Under the pieces are notes generated by a model. The model worked only from the letters and a program-made list of their open reading frames with translations, searched no databases and had not been told where the DNA came from. Shown here piece after piece: positions 12,182 through 22,425 of a stretch of 64,000 nt of DNA; the stretch's first letter is position 1; the number at the start of each line of letters is the position of its first letter. The stretch comes from Rhizoclosmatium globosum (Eukaryota; Chytridiomycota; Chytridiomycetes; Chytridiales; Chytriomycetaceae): NCBI GenBank assembly GCA_002104985.1, contig MCGO01000030.1, positions 1-64,000 of the forward strand, given 5' to 3'. The position numbers and the translations under genes are program-made.

Positions 12182-12233
12182 CTCTCACACCCACACCCAC
12201 ACCCACACACACACATACACACACTCTCTCTCA
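12182..12233. repeat. CA/CT-rich simple repeat
   Basis: A run of ACACCC and CACACA units passing into CTCTCT lies inside the insertion element. It is a plain microsatellite with no sign of coding. Confidence 0.85.
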
Positions 12234-12650
12234 TCAATTTGCGTCTTGATTAAGCATATCTCTCCCAATCCATACCAACAGAGTCAAGGATTGATGAGTA
12301 ATGCTGGCACATTCAATTGCAAGTCGACAACAGAAACCTATTTCCTGTGTCCAATAATGCGCTAACCCCTCAAACAAGCTGCTATTGACACACTCTAGGA
12401 CTTCCCTTTGGGTTTCAAGTGTTACGGGGGGTGACTTAAGTCCACACTGTAAACTCAACTCACCTCGTTTTCCCTCCAGAATTCACGTCCGCTCCTTGCG
12501 TATTGTCTCGAAAGCCGCTTGTTCCAAACAATGCTCGCACTGGATCTGCGACGGGTGAGTACTTCAGTCCATACCACGCTATTGATTGGATTCAATGCTA
12601 AAACTAAGTAGGACCAGTAACAACTGAAAAGTATGAAATGTCACAAAGCG

Positions 12651-12686
12651 ACGCTGCAATTACGTTCTACGCTGCAATTACGTTCT
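12651..12686. repeat. 18-bp perfect tandem duplication
   Basis: The unit ACGCTGCAATTACGTTCT occurs twice head to tail inside the insertion element. Confidence 0.85.
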
Positions 12687-13659
12687 ATTACAAGTCAGGT
12701 ACTTCCTCCCTTTGACTTTCTCGTTGCTCAACATCTTAGTCCACTCTTTCGCAGTTGACAAGTAAAGTCGCGCTCGATTATTGGATCGGTACTTATATTA
12801 AGTAAGCTAGTAAAAGTTGTGCAGTTATGTGTCTTATCGAGCTTTTAGATATAACATCGAAGTTCTATCTTTACCGTTCCGTTCACTTTCTTTGAGGTTG
12901 CGAAGTAGGAGAAGGGCCTTTGTCAGTGTACATCGAGCAGAAGTTGACGCCTGCACGGACATTCTCGCTAACAGCCGAACAGATTCCTTTGAAGGCCGTT
13001 GCCCTGAAACTGGAGACTTGGTGCCAGTTTAACTCGTTTGAACAACACTTTTAATCACTTGGTGTCGCCAAAGTTGGACATCGTCGGATTCGTACAACAA
13101 CACACTCGACGAACCAGGTGCTGCCCATGTTCGCATGCGCTGGAACCGGTCAAATGCTTCACATGGAGAAGTTGTCGAATTGGACGAGGTTGGAGACTAA
13201 AAGGTGAGCGTAAGAGGAGGGGAGGGGTGTGCCTTTGTCTTCTTTGTATGGATGACTGTCGATTTCAAGTTCTTGGTTGATGCCTCTGGTTTGTTTTCCG
13301 AGTGGCCAAATTCCAGTTGACTTTGGTGTGGTAAGTTAACTCTAATCTTTGATTTCATTTGGTTCTTGAAATAAATAATATAACCAATACAAATCATTTC
13401 CATCTCTTTGTCATGTGGCTGCCTCCCAAAATAAGAGACGGGGAACTGAAACAAACCCTGCTCTGTAGGGATTCTGTGGAAGAGTCTGGCAGAAATCCAA
13501 CAGAGTTTCCTACGGAATTCCGACAGAGCAGCTCTGTTGAAATTCCGGCAGATAACCTTCTGTGGGAACTCTGTGGTGTAACCCGTCGGAATTCCAGCCG
13601 GATTTTTCGACAGAATTCCGACAGAGTTCTGACAGAACTCCTGCAGAACAGGGTTAGCG

Positions 13660-13665
13660 GTGTAC
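13660..13665. repeat. right copy of 6-bp target site duplication (GTGTAC)
   Basis: Right flank reads AGGGTTAGCG then GTGTAC then TGAAAC, the continuation of the hydroxylase gene. Pairs with 11536-11541. Confidence 0.75.
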
Positions 13666-13751
13666 TGAAACATGCTCTCAACGTAGATTATGAGGAAGAA
13701 GCCAGGCAGGAATGAAAACAGTATGGCACTTAGTGTGGGACTTGCGTTCAT

Positions 13752-14078
13752 TCTCTGGTTTGGTTTGAAATTGTTTGATACAGGTTTGGACGACTTGTAT
13801 TTATTTGTCTGCAAGGCAGAACAAGAACTCCATCTCTATTTTGGGGTTCTTCGATCTTATATCAGCTCCCATCGGTGCGAGGCTGAGTGGGGCTGAGCCT
13901 TACGAGTTAGTCTCAAAAATTACAATACGTTTTTGGGATGTCAATGATTTAGTATGTTTGTTACTAAATCCAAACAAAAAGGGCCATTTCATTAGGTAGA
14001 ATGTTCGTATTTTCTTTTTTTCAAATCAACGATGCGGTACATATTATATGGAGAATGTTAACAAATTTGAATCTTAAA
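13752..14078. other. intergenic region between hydroxylase paralogs
   Basis: This spacer between the split hydroxylase gene and its intact paralog, both on the minus strand, should hold the upstream region of the split copy. No gene or repeat was recognised. Confidence 0.5.
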
Positions 14079-14885
14079 TCACTCTTCTTGTTCTTCCCCC
14101 TTTTCAAATTGCTTCCACTCCGACATCAATAGAGGCTCGACAGTATATTTGCGGTACGTCCCGAAACTACGATCCCAGAACTGAAAAAAGAGCCCATAGT
14201 TCACATTTGGATAAACATGGTGGGCCAAGTGATCTCCAACCGTCAACATATACTTTCCAACAAGAAACGCGATTGGTATGGCCAGTGGATGCAACAAAAG
14301 AAAATACCTGTGTCCCTTAAAACCACAGTGACCAATAACCGTCGTAAAAGATCCAAACGTCTGGGGTAGCACAACCAGCCACACATTTGGGTAAATGGCA
14401 AGCACAACAGCAGTCCAAAGCAGCCAGCCTGTACCGACCTGTGACAATGTTTCGAGCCAGTGCGTGTTTGCAACGTCGAATACATTTGTATGCTTGGTGG
14501 CCTTATGGTGCGAAGCGTGAAGATAGTTGTAGAACGGTTTTACCCGATGGGAAAGTGGATGAAGCACATAAAAGGCAGCATCATGCATAACCATATAAAC
14601 AAGTGTTACTGGTATAATGAGGAGAAGAACTTCCCACGAGAAATGGTACGAAACGTTGTCGCAGTTGTAGAAGAAGTACAGTGCGGATGGGAACGCGAAT
14701 GTGACAGCGTTGATGAAATTAACAGAGAGGTGACGAGTGGTGGGGATCGGGTAGTGGTAACGCTTAATGACGTTGTTTTTGAAAAGGAGGTTTGTGAATT
14801 GGAAGACAACCTCAGTGTAGGCAAGCAGAAAGAGGCCGTGTCCGAATGAGATATATGTAGCCAAGAGTGCTGGATTGGTGGTCAT
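14079..14885 (-). CDS. fatty acid hydroxylase / sterol desaturase superfamily membrane protein
   Basis: An uninterrupted 268-residue frame starts at MTTNPALLAT. Histidine clusters HPLSH (about residue 110), HASHH (about 125) and HLAHH (about 220) form the expected di-iron site. An added KHTNVFD segment follows the second cluster, and the GHCGFKGHRYF motif lies before the last helices. Four to five hydrophobic helices place it in the endoplasmic reticulum membrane. Members hydroxylate or desaturate sterols, sphingolipids or fatty alcohols; the substrate cannot be told from sequence. The tandem neighbour at 10.8-13.8 kb is about 70 percent alike by eye and carries an insertion, so this copy is likely to supply the activity. 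Start chosen because it is the first ATG and aligns with the start of the paralog. Confidence 0.88.
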   Translation of the reverse strand: MTTNPALLATYISFGHGLFLLAYTEVVFQFTNLLFKNNVIKRYHYPIPTTRHLSVNFINAVTFAFPSALYFFYNCDNVSYHFSWEVLLLIIPVTLVYMVMHDAAFYVLHPLSHRVKPFYNYLHASHHKATKHTNVFDVANTHWLETLSQVGTGWLLWTAVVLAIYPNVWLVVLPQTFGSFTTVIGHCGFKGHRYFLLLHPLAIPIAFLVGKYMLTVGDHLAHHVYPNVNYGLFFQFWDRSFGTYRKYTVEPLLMSEWKQFEKGEEQEE

Positions 14886-15150
14886 TTGCTTTTCGACTTA
14901 ATTAACTTGCGACGTTTTAACAAGCACGGTTGAACACAGACATGGAACAAAAAAACCGATCTCCACATGAGGTTCAGCATGAGGTTCTTCGATTTGAAAT
15001 GAATCCCATCATTATTCATCTGTTTTACTTTCTACGATAAAGAGCTGTGCATGCGGGTGGGTTGCGCAAATGAGGAAAGGGAAGTGGGAAAGGAAAACTG
15101 CTTTCATCGCAATAAAAATCGAAAGTACAAGCTTAAGTTACAATCTATTT

Positions 15151-18100
15151 TCACCATTTTCGGCCATACAGTCCACTTCTCCTCAATTCCTCCACAGTCT
15201 TGACGGCAACACCACATCGTCGACATTCATCAATTACTTCCTGATCATCGCTAAGCACAAACACTCGCCCGTTATCAAGTGCCTCAAGGTTTTCGGTTAC
15301 CTCAACTCCCAACTCCTGCATTCGCGAAACACGATCCTGTTCTTCTTTAATACCCTTCCGCTGAAAGTACATGCAACATCCAATAAAGCTCTTCAAAGCT
15401 CGTGGCGGAGTGGTATACAAATCTGACTCCCAAACTTCAGTGTACGACACATCCTTGACAGTTTCTCCTTGCTGCTGCGAAACCAAGAGATCTGTTCCGA
15501 ATTTGAAACGTTGCTCAAGGTATCGTGTTGCCTCTCGAGCACGAGCATTAACGCCACTGCTTCCCTTTTTCAGGATATCAAGTTGGTGAACGACATCCAA
15601 TGGAACAAGAAGCCGAATTTTTCCAGATTCATTGCGTCCCCGTCGTGGAATCAACAAGGTTTTGACAAGAGGGAGGTGAGATGTGTAAATCGACGCGTCG
15701 GGGATATATGTGATAGTTGTTGGAGCAGAAGATGAAGAGAGAGATGACTCAAGCGTAGAAATTTGCGTTTTCAACAACTCAACAGCGAGAGTTTTGGCCG
15801 TTTTGAGTCGCGCAAGACGTTTGCTTTCTTCGTCCTTGACAATGAATTGAGCCGAAGCACCATTTTTGCTTTCTTCGTATCCAAAAAACTCAGATTCTTT
15901 GCGCTCTCCCATTCGTTTTGCGAGGGCGAGGACTCGACTTGATCGTGCGACAATTGATTCACTGTCGTTGATATCATCAGCGCATCCACGTTCCAAACTC
16001 TGCTTAAGCTTTCGAAAGTCCAAAGTCGTCGTGTAGTATGGTTTCAATGGTGTAAATCCGAGAAGGGGTAAGTCTTCAGGTAACGTGCGAGGATCGCCTT
16101 CAACATCTGCGAAGGAGAGGAGGGTTGTGCTTAAGGTTGCTAACGCGCGACAGAATGCGAAGAGATTCTGGTCTTTCTATCAACATCTCTGACTCTAAGT
16201 TGTAAGATGCAACTCACGTTTGACTGATGCTTCATAAAGTCTGTCACTCCAGGTCCAGACGTATACTTCAAGAATAACGTAAACGCATCCATGGGGACAA
16301 TTGTAGGTCCGGCGTTTCCCCCAGAAGTTCGTTGACTGTTCGACGAAGTCCGTTGCGATGTTCTTTGAGAGTTCCGGTTTGTTTGAGGCGCCGACAAGAG
16401 CTGTTCCACACTGACTCCAGAATCCGTTTTGATTTCAAGAAACGTTGAGAAAAGCCATGAGCAGAGAATTCCGACGGGTGCAAAGAGTGCGGCTGTTTCA
16501 TCATTTGATGCAGAATCGGGTGATTGACTCGTGAAAGTTTGCAAACGTGTGAGGCAAAGGGCAGAGACTTTGAAGAGAGTGGCAAGAATGAGGCATTGGC
16601 TATCTCGGATACGTTGTCGAACAAGTGGTGTCTTGTCTGCAAGGAACAGTCAGAATCAATGGGATACAAGCTGCTCAAACTGACCTTTTTCGGCAAACAT
16701 ATTTCCGAGTTCGCAAAACGCGGCAACATAGACAATAAAAGTTTTCATGAGGAGGTCTGAAAACTCTTTTGAGACGGAAACTCCTTCTTCAACAGTTGAC
16801 TCGTCCTCTCCACCACGCTCATCAACCGAACCAACGAACTTTTCGACAAGGGTATAAATAATTGTTTGTAGCGTCAATGCCTTTGTGTACGTCTCGGAAT
16901 CCCAAGTCAATAACCGCGAATCATCGGGATGGAACAAGTATGTTCTGTGAAACTGAATAATCGCATTCGATAAGGTTTCGAGTGAAGATCTTGGATGAAA
17001 TCATTAGATTCAAATCTTAAACTTATGTGTATGATTCTTACGAGGTCAAATCTGCGTCAGTTACGGGAGGTATCCGAGATGAAACCTTCTGATGAAACGT
17101 AAAGAGATTCCCTTTGGCGATCAAAAGAGGGTTTGTATTCGAAATACTGAGGATTCGGAATCGTGGGTTGTAAGTGACTTACAAATGAATATTTGTAATA
17201 AATCCCACCTCAGAGTATACCAATACAGAGCATCTAAATGGTTTCTGCATGATGTTGCGACAATGGCTAATTGTGATTGTGGTTTTCCTGAAGAAAGTAG
17301 GGTTAGATTGGCGGACTAGAACTCAATTTACCACACTACCTTGATCTGGGTCTATCCGCATAGCATATTCATAAATACATTTAACTTCTTTCCATTTTTC
17401 CGTACTGTTTCCTTCAATGTTATAGGTGGCTTTATACCGCTCTAAAACCTCAATCGTTAGCTGAACAAGGCCTCGTAGACAGCCAAGATCGATAAACCTA
17501 CCAAGATCTCCCAAATATACGACGCTTCTATACACTATCCGCTGCACGAACTTTGCAAACTCCTCGTCATCCCGCCCCTCCCAATCACTCCGTCCAAAAT
17601 AAAGCTTCGACGATTTCGCAGATAAACTTGATGAATTTGTACAATAGACTGAGACGCTTTGGATCAGGGATCGGTAAAACGTTGTTGCTGTCACAAGAAA
17701 TGACTTCAGCGAATTTGAGGCCGACGGTATTGACGCAGGATCATTTCGAGAGGCCTATCGTATAGAGGTATCAGATAACTGCTGAAATGGACGCCTCTTT
17801 TGAATGAGGGCAGTAGTGTCTCGTTGTGGTTACCTGAGCAATTGCAGCCCTCAGTTCCTCAATCTTTGCATGAAAGACCAAGTTCCAAATCAAGTCATCG
17901 ACATTCTTCTTTCCCAACGCATCGCGGAGATAGTTTCGCTTCCCTCGCGGAAAGGCGTCCACTGAAAACTGAAGGATATCACTGAGGGTATAGAGAAGTT
18001 GGAGCCGCAAAGAGGCTTCTGAAGTTGAATATGAAGTCGCTGAAGATGTTGTTTGTGGTCTTGCCATAAGCTGCTGGATTGAATAGGCTTGCCTGTCAAC

Positions 18101-18225
18101 CAACCAACAGTCAGGACTCAGTCAGGCTTTATCAACTGAAGGGCTGCTTACTTCCAGAGCCTGTCTACTGGATCGCTATTTGCACTGCTGCCGCTATTCG
18201 AGGCTGATGCTGCTGATTTGCTCAT
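15151..18225 (-). CDS. EST1/SMG5-7-like protein with C-terminal PIN domain (nonsense-mediated decay)
   Basis: The ATG at 18225 (MSKSAASASN) opens exon 1. Later exons encode an EST1/SMG-type helical repeat region; its signature is IVYRSVVYLGDLGRF, then a short gap and AMRIDPDQGS, which matches the 14-3-3-like/TPR core of EST1, SMG6 and SMG7. The last exon (16047-15151) holds a PIN nuclease fold. Acidic positions in YIPDASIYTS, VPLDVVHQLD and VFVLSDDQEV are the likely metal ligands, so the nuclease may be active as in SMG6. Five to seven introns of 50-110 bp are visible. Expected role: binding of phosphorylated UPF1 and cleavage of nonsense mRNA, or a telomerase-linked role as in yeast Est1. 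The PIN domain argues for SMG6-type. Confidence 0.78.
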
Positions 18226-18569
18226 TGTTATCAGTTCGTGGACTCTGTCGTGAGGGTGTGGAAGAGGTGGCAAGGCCTGCATAATCATTTGGTAAACAGA
18301 ACGATCGTCTAGTTTGTGACAAAGATTCGTAAGCGCAAAAGAGACTCACGATATTCAGTGGAAGACGACTGGAAACCCACGAAATGAAGAAGGGTTTCCG
18401 CTACTTTTCATCGACCCACGATTTTGCAACTCACTCAGTTTCAACTGTCATTGCACCGCTAACTAATGGAATATAATCGATGCGACATTATTTATTTTTG
18501 ATTCAATCAAGGAAAAACTGAAGAGAGTTCTGGGTGGAAAGTTTATCAACGTATACATTATGGATTCAT
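18226..18569. other. intergenic region, no gene seen
   Basis: This lies between the 5' end of the EST1/SMG-like gene and the 3' end of the first expansin-like gene. It should carry the promoter of the former. No coding frame or RNA gene was recognised. Confidence 0.5.
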
Positions 18570-19766
18570 TCATGGAATCAAACATCGATTTCTTAACGCC
18601 AAGGGTCTTTTTGGATTTAATACTGATTTCCATATCACAGGCGCATCCAGGGGAACTGCATATACTTGAGCAGCCGTTGTTTCAGCCGGTTGTCGGGTTG
18701 TTGATGTGAGAGTGGATGATTCCATATTCGTCCTGGTAGAGTTGGAGCTTTGGATTTGAGAGACGGTTGAAGATTGTTGACGCGAAGTGGTTTGAAGAGC
18801 TGTTGATGTCGTCGTGCTTGTCGTTGTAGACGTGGACGATGTGCTTGAGGTTACCGCGACATTTTGTACTGCAGTGGTTTGACGAATAACCTCTACAGCC
18901 TGATTATGTCGAATACATAGAATCAATTGTCTGAAATAGGCAAATTCAAGTGGCACAAACCGTTGTAGTCGTCGTAGTCGTCGTAGTTGAGGTAGTTGTC
19001 GTAGTTGTGGTTGTTGTGGTTGTTGGTACAACCGCAACGACTACAGGAGACGGACTGGGTGATGTAGGTGCTGCAGCCACAGCCCCAGCATTTGCATTAC
19101 TCCCACAAGTTCCAAAGTACCATGATATTCCATGAAGTCTATTAAGAACAGTAATGTCGTTATTTTCCAATTCGACGGCAGCTAAAAAACAAAGGCTTGT
19201 GCTGTGGGTCTCCAAACTCACCTTCCAGCACCTGTATCCGCAAATGTGGTGAATATTGGAGGAGTCACATCGATAGATCCATATGCACAACCAGCGCAAC
19301 GGTCAGCGATAACGCCTGATAACTGAAGTTAATGACAAAGACGATGCATGAACTGTTCACCCGTACCTTGAACAGATTTGACACCATTCGTAACGCATAC
19401 AGTGTTTCCACAGATTCCATCGTTGTATTGAGGGGGATTCTGATGTTTATGGGTGAAGAAGGCAACGGTCAATTGGTGGCTGACAGTCCAAACGACAAGC
19501 AGAGACACAGACAAATTCATCTTTCCCCAACGAGTCAACGACTTACCACTGCAACTACATAGTCTCCGTTGTTGAGTGTGTTACCGCACTTTCCATATCC
19601 TCCCTGTTAATACAGGTATCAGTTGATTCGGTAGCTTCAAGCCTTGAGGTATCAAAGAGCTTCTTACATCAGGTTCGTAGTACGTCAAATCTCCGGTATA
19701 CGTCTGTGCTGTAGCCATAGTTGCTGATGCAGCGGCAAAGACGAGAAAAGTAAGCGTATGTGTCAT
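18570..19766 (-). CDS. expansin-like / double-psi beta-barrel secreted protein 1
   Basis: The start at 19766 (MTHTLTFLVFAAASATMATAQ) is a signal peptide. The mature part is an expansin/RlpA-like barrel: GDLTYYEPD, GGYGKCGNTL, ICGNTVCV, DRCAGCAYGSIDVTP, FTTFADTGAGR, and a closing GISWYFGTCG. Introns fall between these motifs at the same places as in the two neighbours. A long Thr/Ser/Val-rich linker (simple TTTT runs) follows, and the protein ends with a conserved tail, LDAPVIWKSVLNPKRP, up to the TGA at 18570. Such single-barrel fungal proteins loosen or bind cell-wall polysaccharides without hydrolysis; substrate here unknown. Three tandem genes of this type share an orientation and probably arose by duplication. 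Confidence 0.8.
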
Positions 19767-19947
19767 CAAATGGTCTTTGGTTTTCCGGAACTATTCTGGA
19801 CCTCCATCACCCAACCCAAGACAGAGTATTGACGGATTCTAGTTTTATTCCATTCAAGCCAACAAGAAACTCACTACAAAATGAGACACTCCACAACAAA
19901 ATAAAAAAGGACAGGTCCAACAAATAAATCACTGAGCTTCTATTTTT

Positions 19948-21261
19948 TCAATGCACTTGGCAAAAGCTTCGTTTCTTCAAAGTTCGCTTTGGATTCACCA
20001 CTGACGGCCATTGGACGGGTGCATTCAGCTGGACGGCGAATACAGTTGGAACCTCTGGTTTCGCGGTCGCGGCTGCTCCAGCTGCGGTTCCTTGCATCGT
20101 AACAGTTGACATTGATGAGGATGACGCGGATACAGATGAAGAGGTTTGGTTGTATGACGTCATGCTCTTTGAAACGGAAGACTCTGATGGAATCGCTATC
20201 GTTGATGCAATTGAAGTCGAAGAGGTTGTCGTCGTTGTAGTAGTGCTTGTTGTTGTTGTAACTGGTGCTGCTGGTGGTGCTTGAGTCGTCGCTTGAACTT
20301 GTGCTTGTGTCGTTGGTGGGACATCAATGGTCTATTATGGAATAGTTAATAAACGCGTTCGAAGCAGCTACAAGCCTACGGTTGTAGTTGTAGTGGTAGT
20401 AGTTGTGGTAGTGGTAGTAGTGGTAGTTGTTGTGGTTGTGGTAGGTGGTGGAGGTGGTTCCGGTGATGGGATATCAATGGTCGTCTGCACGCCAGCTGAA
20501 AAAACAAAACAAATCGAATAAAACTTAATTCACTTACTGTTGTTGTGGTAGTGGTAGTTGTAGTCGTGGTCGTTGGAGGAGGTGGTGGAGGGGGTGGAGC
20601 ATCTGTCGTCTTAGGAGGAGGCGGAGGTGGAGGAGCCTCTGTAGTTGCTGGAGGTGGCGGTGGAGGAGGAGGTGCTTCTGTCGTTGTGGGTGGTGATGGT
20701 GCTGGTGGTTGGACTTGTGGTTGAGAAGAGCCGCAAGCGCCGAATTCCCAGGAAACTCCATTCAATCTATTTACTGATGTTAGATGACATACAAATAAAA
20801 GACAAAGAGGCTATGGCAAGCCTGAGAAAGTTGAACTCACCTTCCAGCACCGTAATCAGCAAACGTTGTAAACACGGGCGGAGTCGAATCAATTGAACCG
20901 TAGCCGCATCCTGCACATCGATCCTTCACGATACCTGTCGTAACCAGTCAAGGTTTGAATTGGTCTAATATTGGTGGCTGACACGCACCAGTTACAGACT
21001 TTCCATTCAACGTCACGCACACAGCCTGTCCACAGTAACTGTCATCGTATTGTTCGGGACCCTGTTATGAAGAGTTTATGGAGATCCAATAAAGGAAGGA
21101 TCATCACATACCAAAGCGATAACAGCATCCGAGTTGTGAATATAGTCCCCACAGCGTCCAATACCACCCGTATCTTCCGGCATATAATACGTCAGCTGAC
21201 CGCTGAATCCAAATGCGGTGCCAGCAGAAATGAGGACTGCCACGAGGCTTTGGATCTTCAT
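19948..21261 (-). CDS. expansin-like / double-psi beta-barrel secreted protein 2, proline-rich linker
   Basis: The start at 21261 (MKIQSLVAVLISAGTAFGFS) is a signal peptide. Barrel motifs are GQLTYYMPED, GIGRCGDYIH, YCGQAVCV, DRCAGCGYGSIDSTP, FTTFADYGAGR and GVSWEFGACG. The linker is the longest of the three genes: blocks of PPPPPPP alternating with TTEA and TTDA, then two long poly-Thr tracts. These are encoded on GT-rich plus-strand sequence near 20400-20700, where replication slippage is expected. The tail reads LNAPVQWPSVVNPKRT before the stop at 19948. Likely an O-glycosylated wall-associated protein with the barrel held away from the wall or membrane by the linker. Exact exon edges within the repeats are uncertain. 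Confidence 0.78.
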
Positions 21262-21448
21262 CTTGTTTTAGTGGATAGAAAAAAAAGAGTGAAGAAGATG
21301 GAAATAACTCCATTACAAAAATAACAAGCATACTGAATAAATAAACGCAATTAAGAAAGGAACAATGAAGTGGTGCGGCTCAGTTCAGCAACAAATATTC
21401 AATCATCAACGAAGGAGTCTTAGAAAGCTCAGAATCACAGCTGAGCCA

Positions 21449-22362
21449 TCAGTTTCCAAGGCATCGTCGTTTTACTAATGGCCGTTTTGCGTTCACAATG
21501 GATGGCCATTGAACTGGGGCGTTCAAGGAACAGCAAACTGATTTGCAGCAAGGCCACCTTCATTTGATGAGCCTTGTGTTGCTGAGGGTTTGATGCAGAG
21601 GATGAAGTTGAAGTCGTTGTTTGATTTAAGGCATTCCCGGATGAAGGCTGAGGAGAGCTTGGTGAGGCTCCTTTGGCATCCGATGTGGTTTGAGCAGATG
21701 TCGCAGTTGTTGGTGGATTGATTTGAGCCACAGTTGTAACGACAGGAACTGCTATTGATGTCTGCTGTGGAACTGGTTGTTGAATAGCTGTGGTTGTAAT
21801 TGGGTCCGGCTTGACTGGACTTGGACTTGGCGGTGCTGGATTCGAATTGCAGAAGCTCCACTGCATATTGATTCTGGATGTGATTACTTAGTGGCAGTTG
21901 CTGTCAAAGACGGGTCCACATACCGCCCGGCATCCAGCGATGAAACAGTTGTGAACATCGGAGGAGTCACATCAATGTCTCCATATGCACAACCAGCACA
22001 TCGATCTTGCAAGGTTCCTGTGCATCGATATCAGCTAGGATGCCACTAATAGACGGAAGAAGTCTGCCAAATCACAATTGGTAACTAACCCTGGACCGTC
22101 TTTCCGTTAAAGCTCACGCAGATGGCAGCACCGCATAAGTTATCTGCATACTGCGATGGATTCTATCGATTGATTCCAGGGTTAGTCGGCCATATGAACA
22201 AACTATAACTTGCCATTGACACAACATAGTCCGAATCCTGTAGTGCGTTGCCGCACTTCCCCAGTCCTCCAGCTGGATTATAATATGTCATGGATCCAGA
22301 AAACTGTTGGGCAAGAGCCTCAGAAGCTGCGGCAGCAAGAGAAAGAGCTTGGTCAGCGTCAT
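21449..22362 (-). CDS. expansin-like / double-psi beta-barrel secreted protein 3
   Basis: The ATG at 22362 leads to a signal-like segment (ALSLAAAASEALAQQ) after a one-base slip near 22352. Then come GSMTYYNPAGGLGKCG, LCGAAICVSF, DRCAGCAYGDIDVTP and MFTTVSSLDAG, followed by MQWSFCNSN. The linker is Thr/Ser/Pro/Gln-rich but lacks the long homopolymers of its neighbour. A second one-base slip near 21517 separates FAVP from LNAPVQWPSIVNAKRP, which is clearly homologous to the ends of the other two genes, so the true stop is the TGA at 21449. Role as for the neighbours: non-hydrolytic wall protein, secreted. Confidence 0.74.
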
Positions 22363-22425
22363 TTTAACAAAGTTCTTTTCCGACTTCCAATGAACACTTT
22401 TCTATAATTACTCAGAATGGAGTAT

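Larger units (their letters stand above)
11542..13659. mobile_element. unclassified 2.1-kb insertion element, apparently non-autonomous
   Basis: The element interrupts a hydroxylase gene and is flanked by GTGTAC on both sides. Its two ends are rich in short, partly palindromic units of the type ATTCCGACAGAG or CTCTGTTGGAAT, about 10 or more at 11565-11735 and again at 13470-13645, so the ends resemble each other in inverted sense. Outermost bases are ACCCCTAGACC on the left and CAGGGTTAGCG on the right, a weak inverted match. The centre holds a CA/CT microsatellite and an 18-bp tandem duplication. I see no transposase, reverse transcriptase or other protein. Subterminal repeats plus a fixed-size duplication fit a non-autonomous DNA transposon, but I cannot place it in a superfamily; a 6-bp duplication also occurs with some LTR integrases. 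Confidence 0.68.
10818..13751 (-). pseudogene. fatty acid hydroxylase / sterol desaturase family protein, split by an insertion
   Basis: The N-terminal codons lie at 13751-13660 (MNASPTLSAI ... ESMFQY) and the rest at 11541-10818 (TNLLFKFN ... GAKQHEE). Together they line up along the whole length of the intact paralog at 14079-14885. Iron-binding histidine clusters HTHSH, HSSHH and HLVHH are all present, with four or more membrane helices, as in ER-bound di-iron oxygenases of lipids. Between the two parts lies 2.1 kb of foreign sequence bounded by a 6-bp direct repeat. The insertion falls inside a codon and its junctions do not make a usable frame-keeping intron, so the copy is probably inactive unless the insert is spliced out. 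Downstream coding sequence is still open, which suggests that the event is recent. Confidence 0.8.

Noticed and set aside
11542..13659. Insert in the hydroxylase gene as a giant intron
   Set aside because: Possible GT and AG positions at the junctions do not keep the frame, and the 6-bp flanking duplication is explained better by insertion. RNA data could overturn this.
13394..13681. Apparent protein extension with repeated CRNSVG/FCRNS-like motifs after the hydroxylase N-terminus
   Set aside because: It is chance translation of the subterminal repeats of the insertion element.
18950..19135. Plus-strand frame of Val/Gly repeats opposite the expansin-like gene
   Set aside because: It is the antisense of the poly-Thr linker; simple GT repeats translate as Val runs and carry no other signal.
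20376..20700. Long PPPPPPP/TTTT blocks as a possible satellite or frameshifted artefact
   Set aside because: They are in frame with the barrel domain and the conserved C-terminal tail of expansin-like protein 2, so they are a linker.
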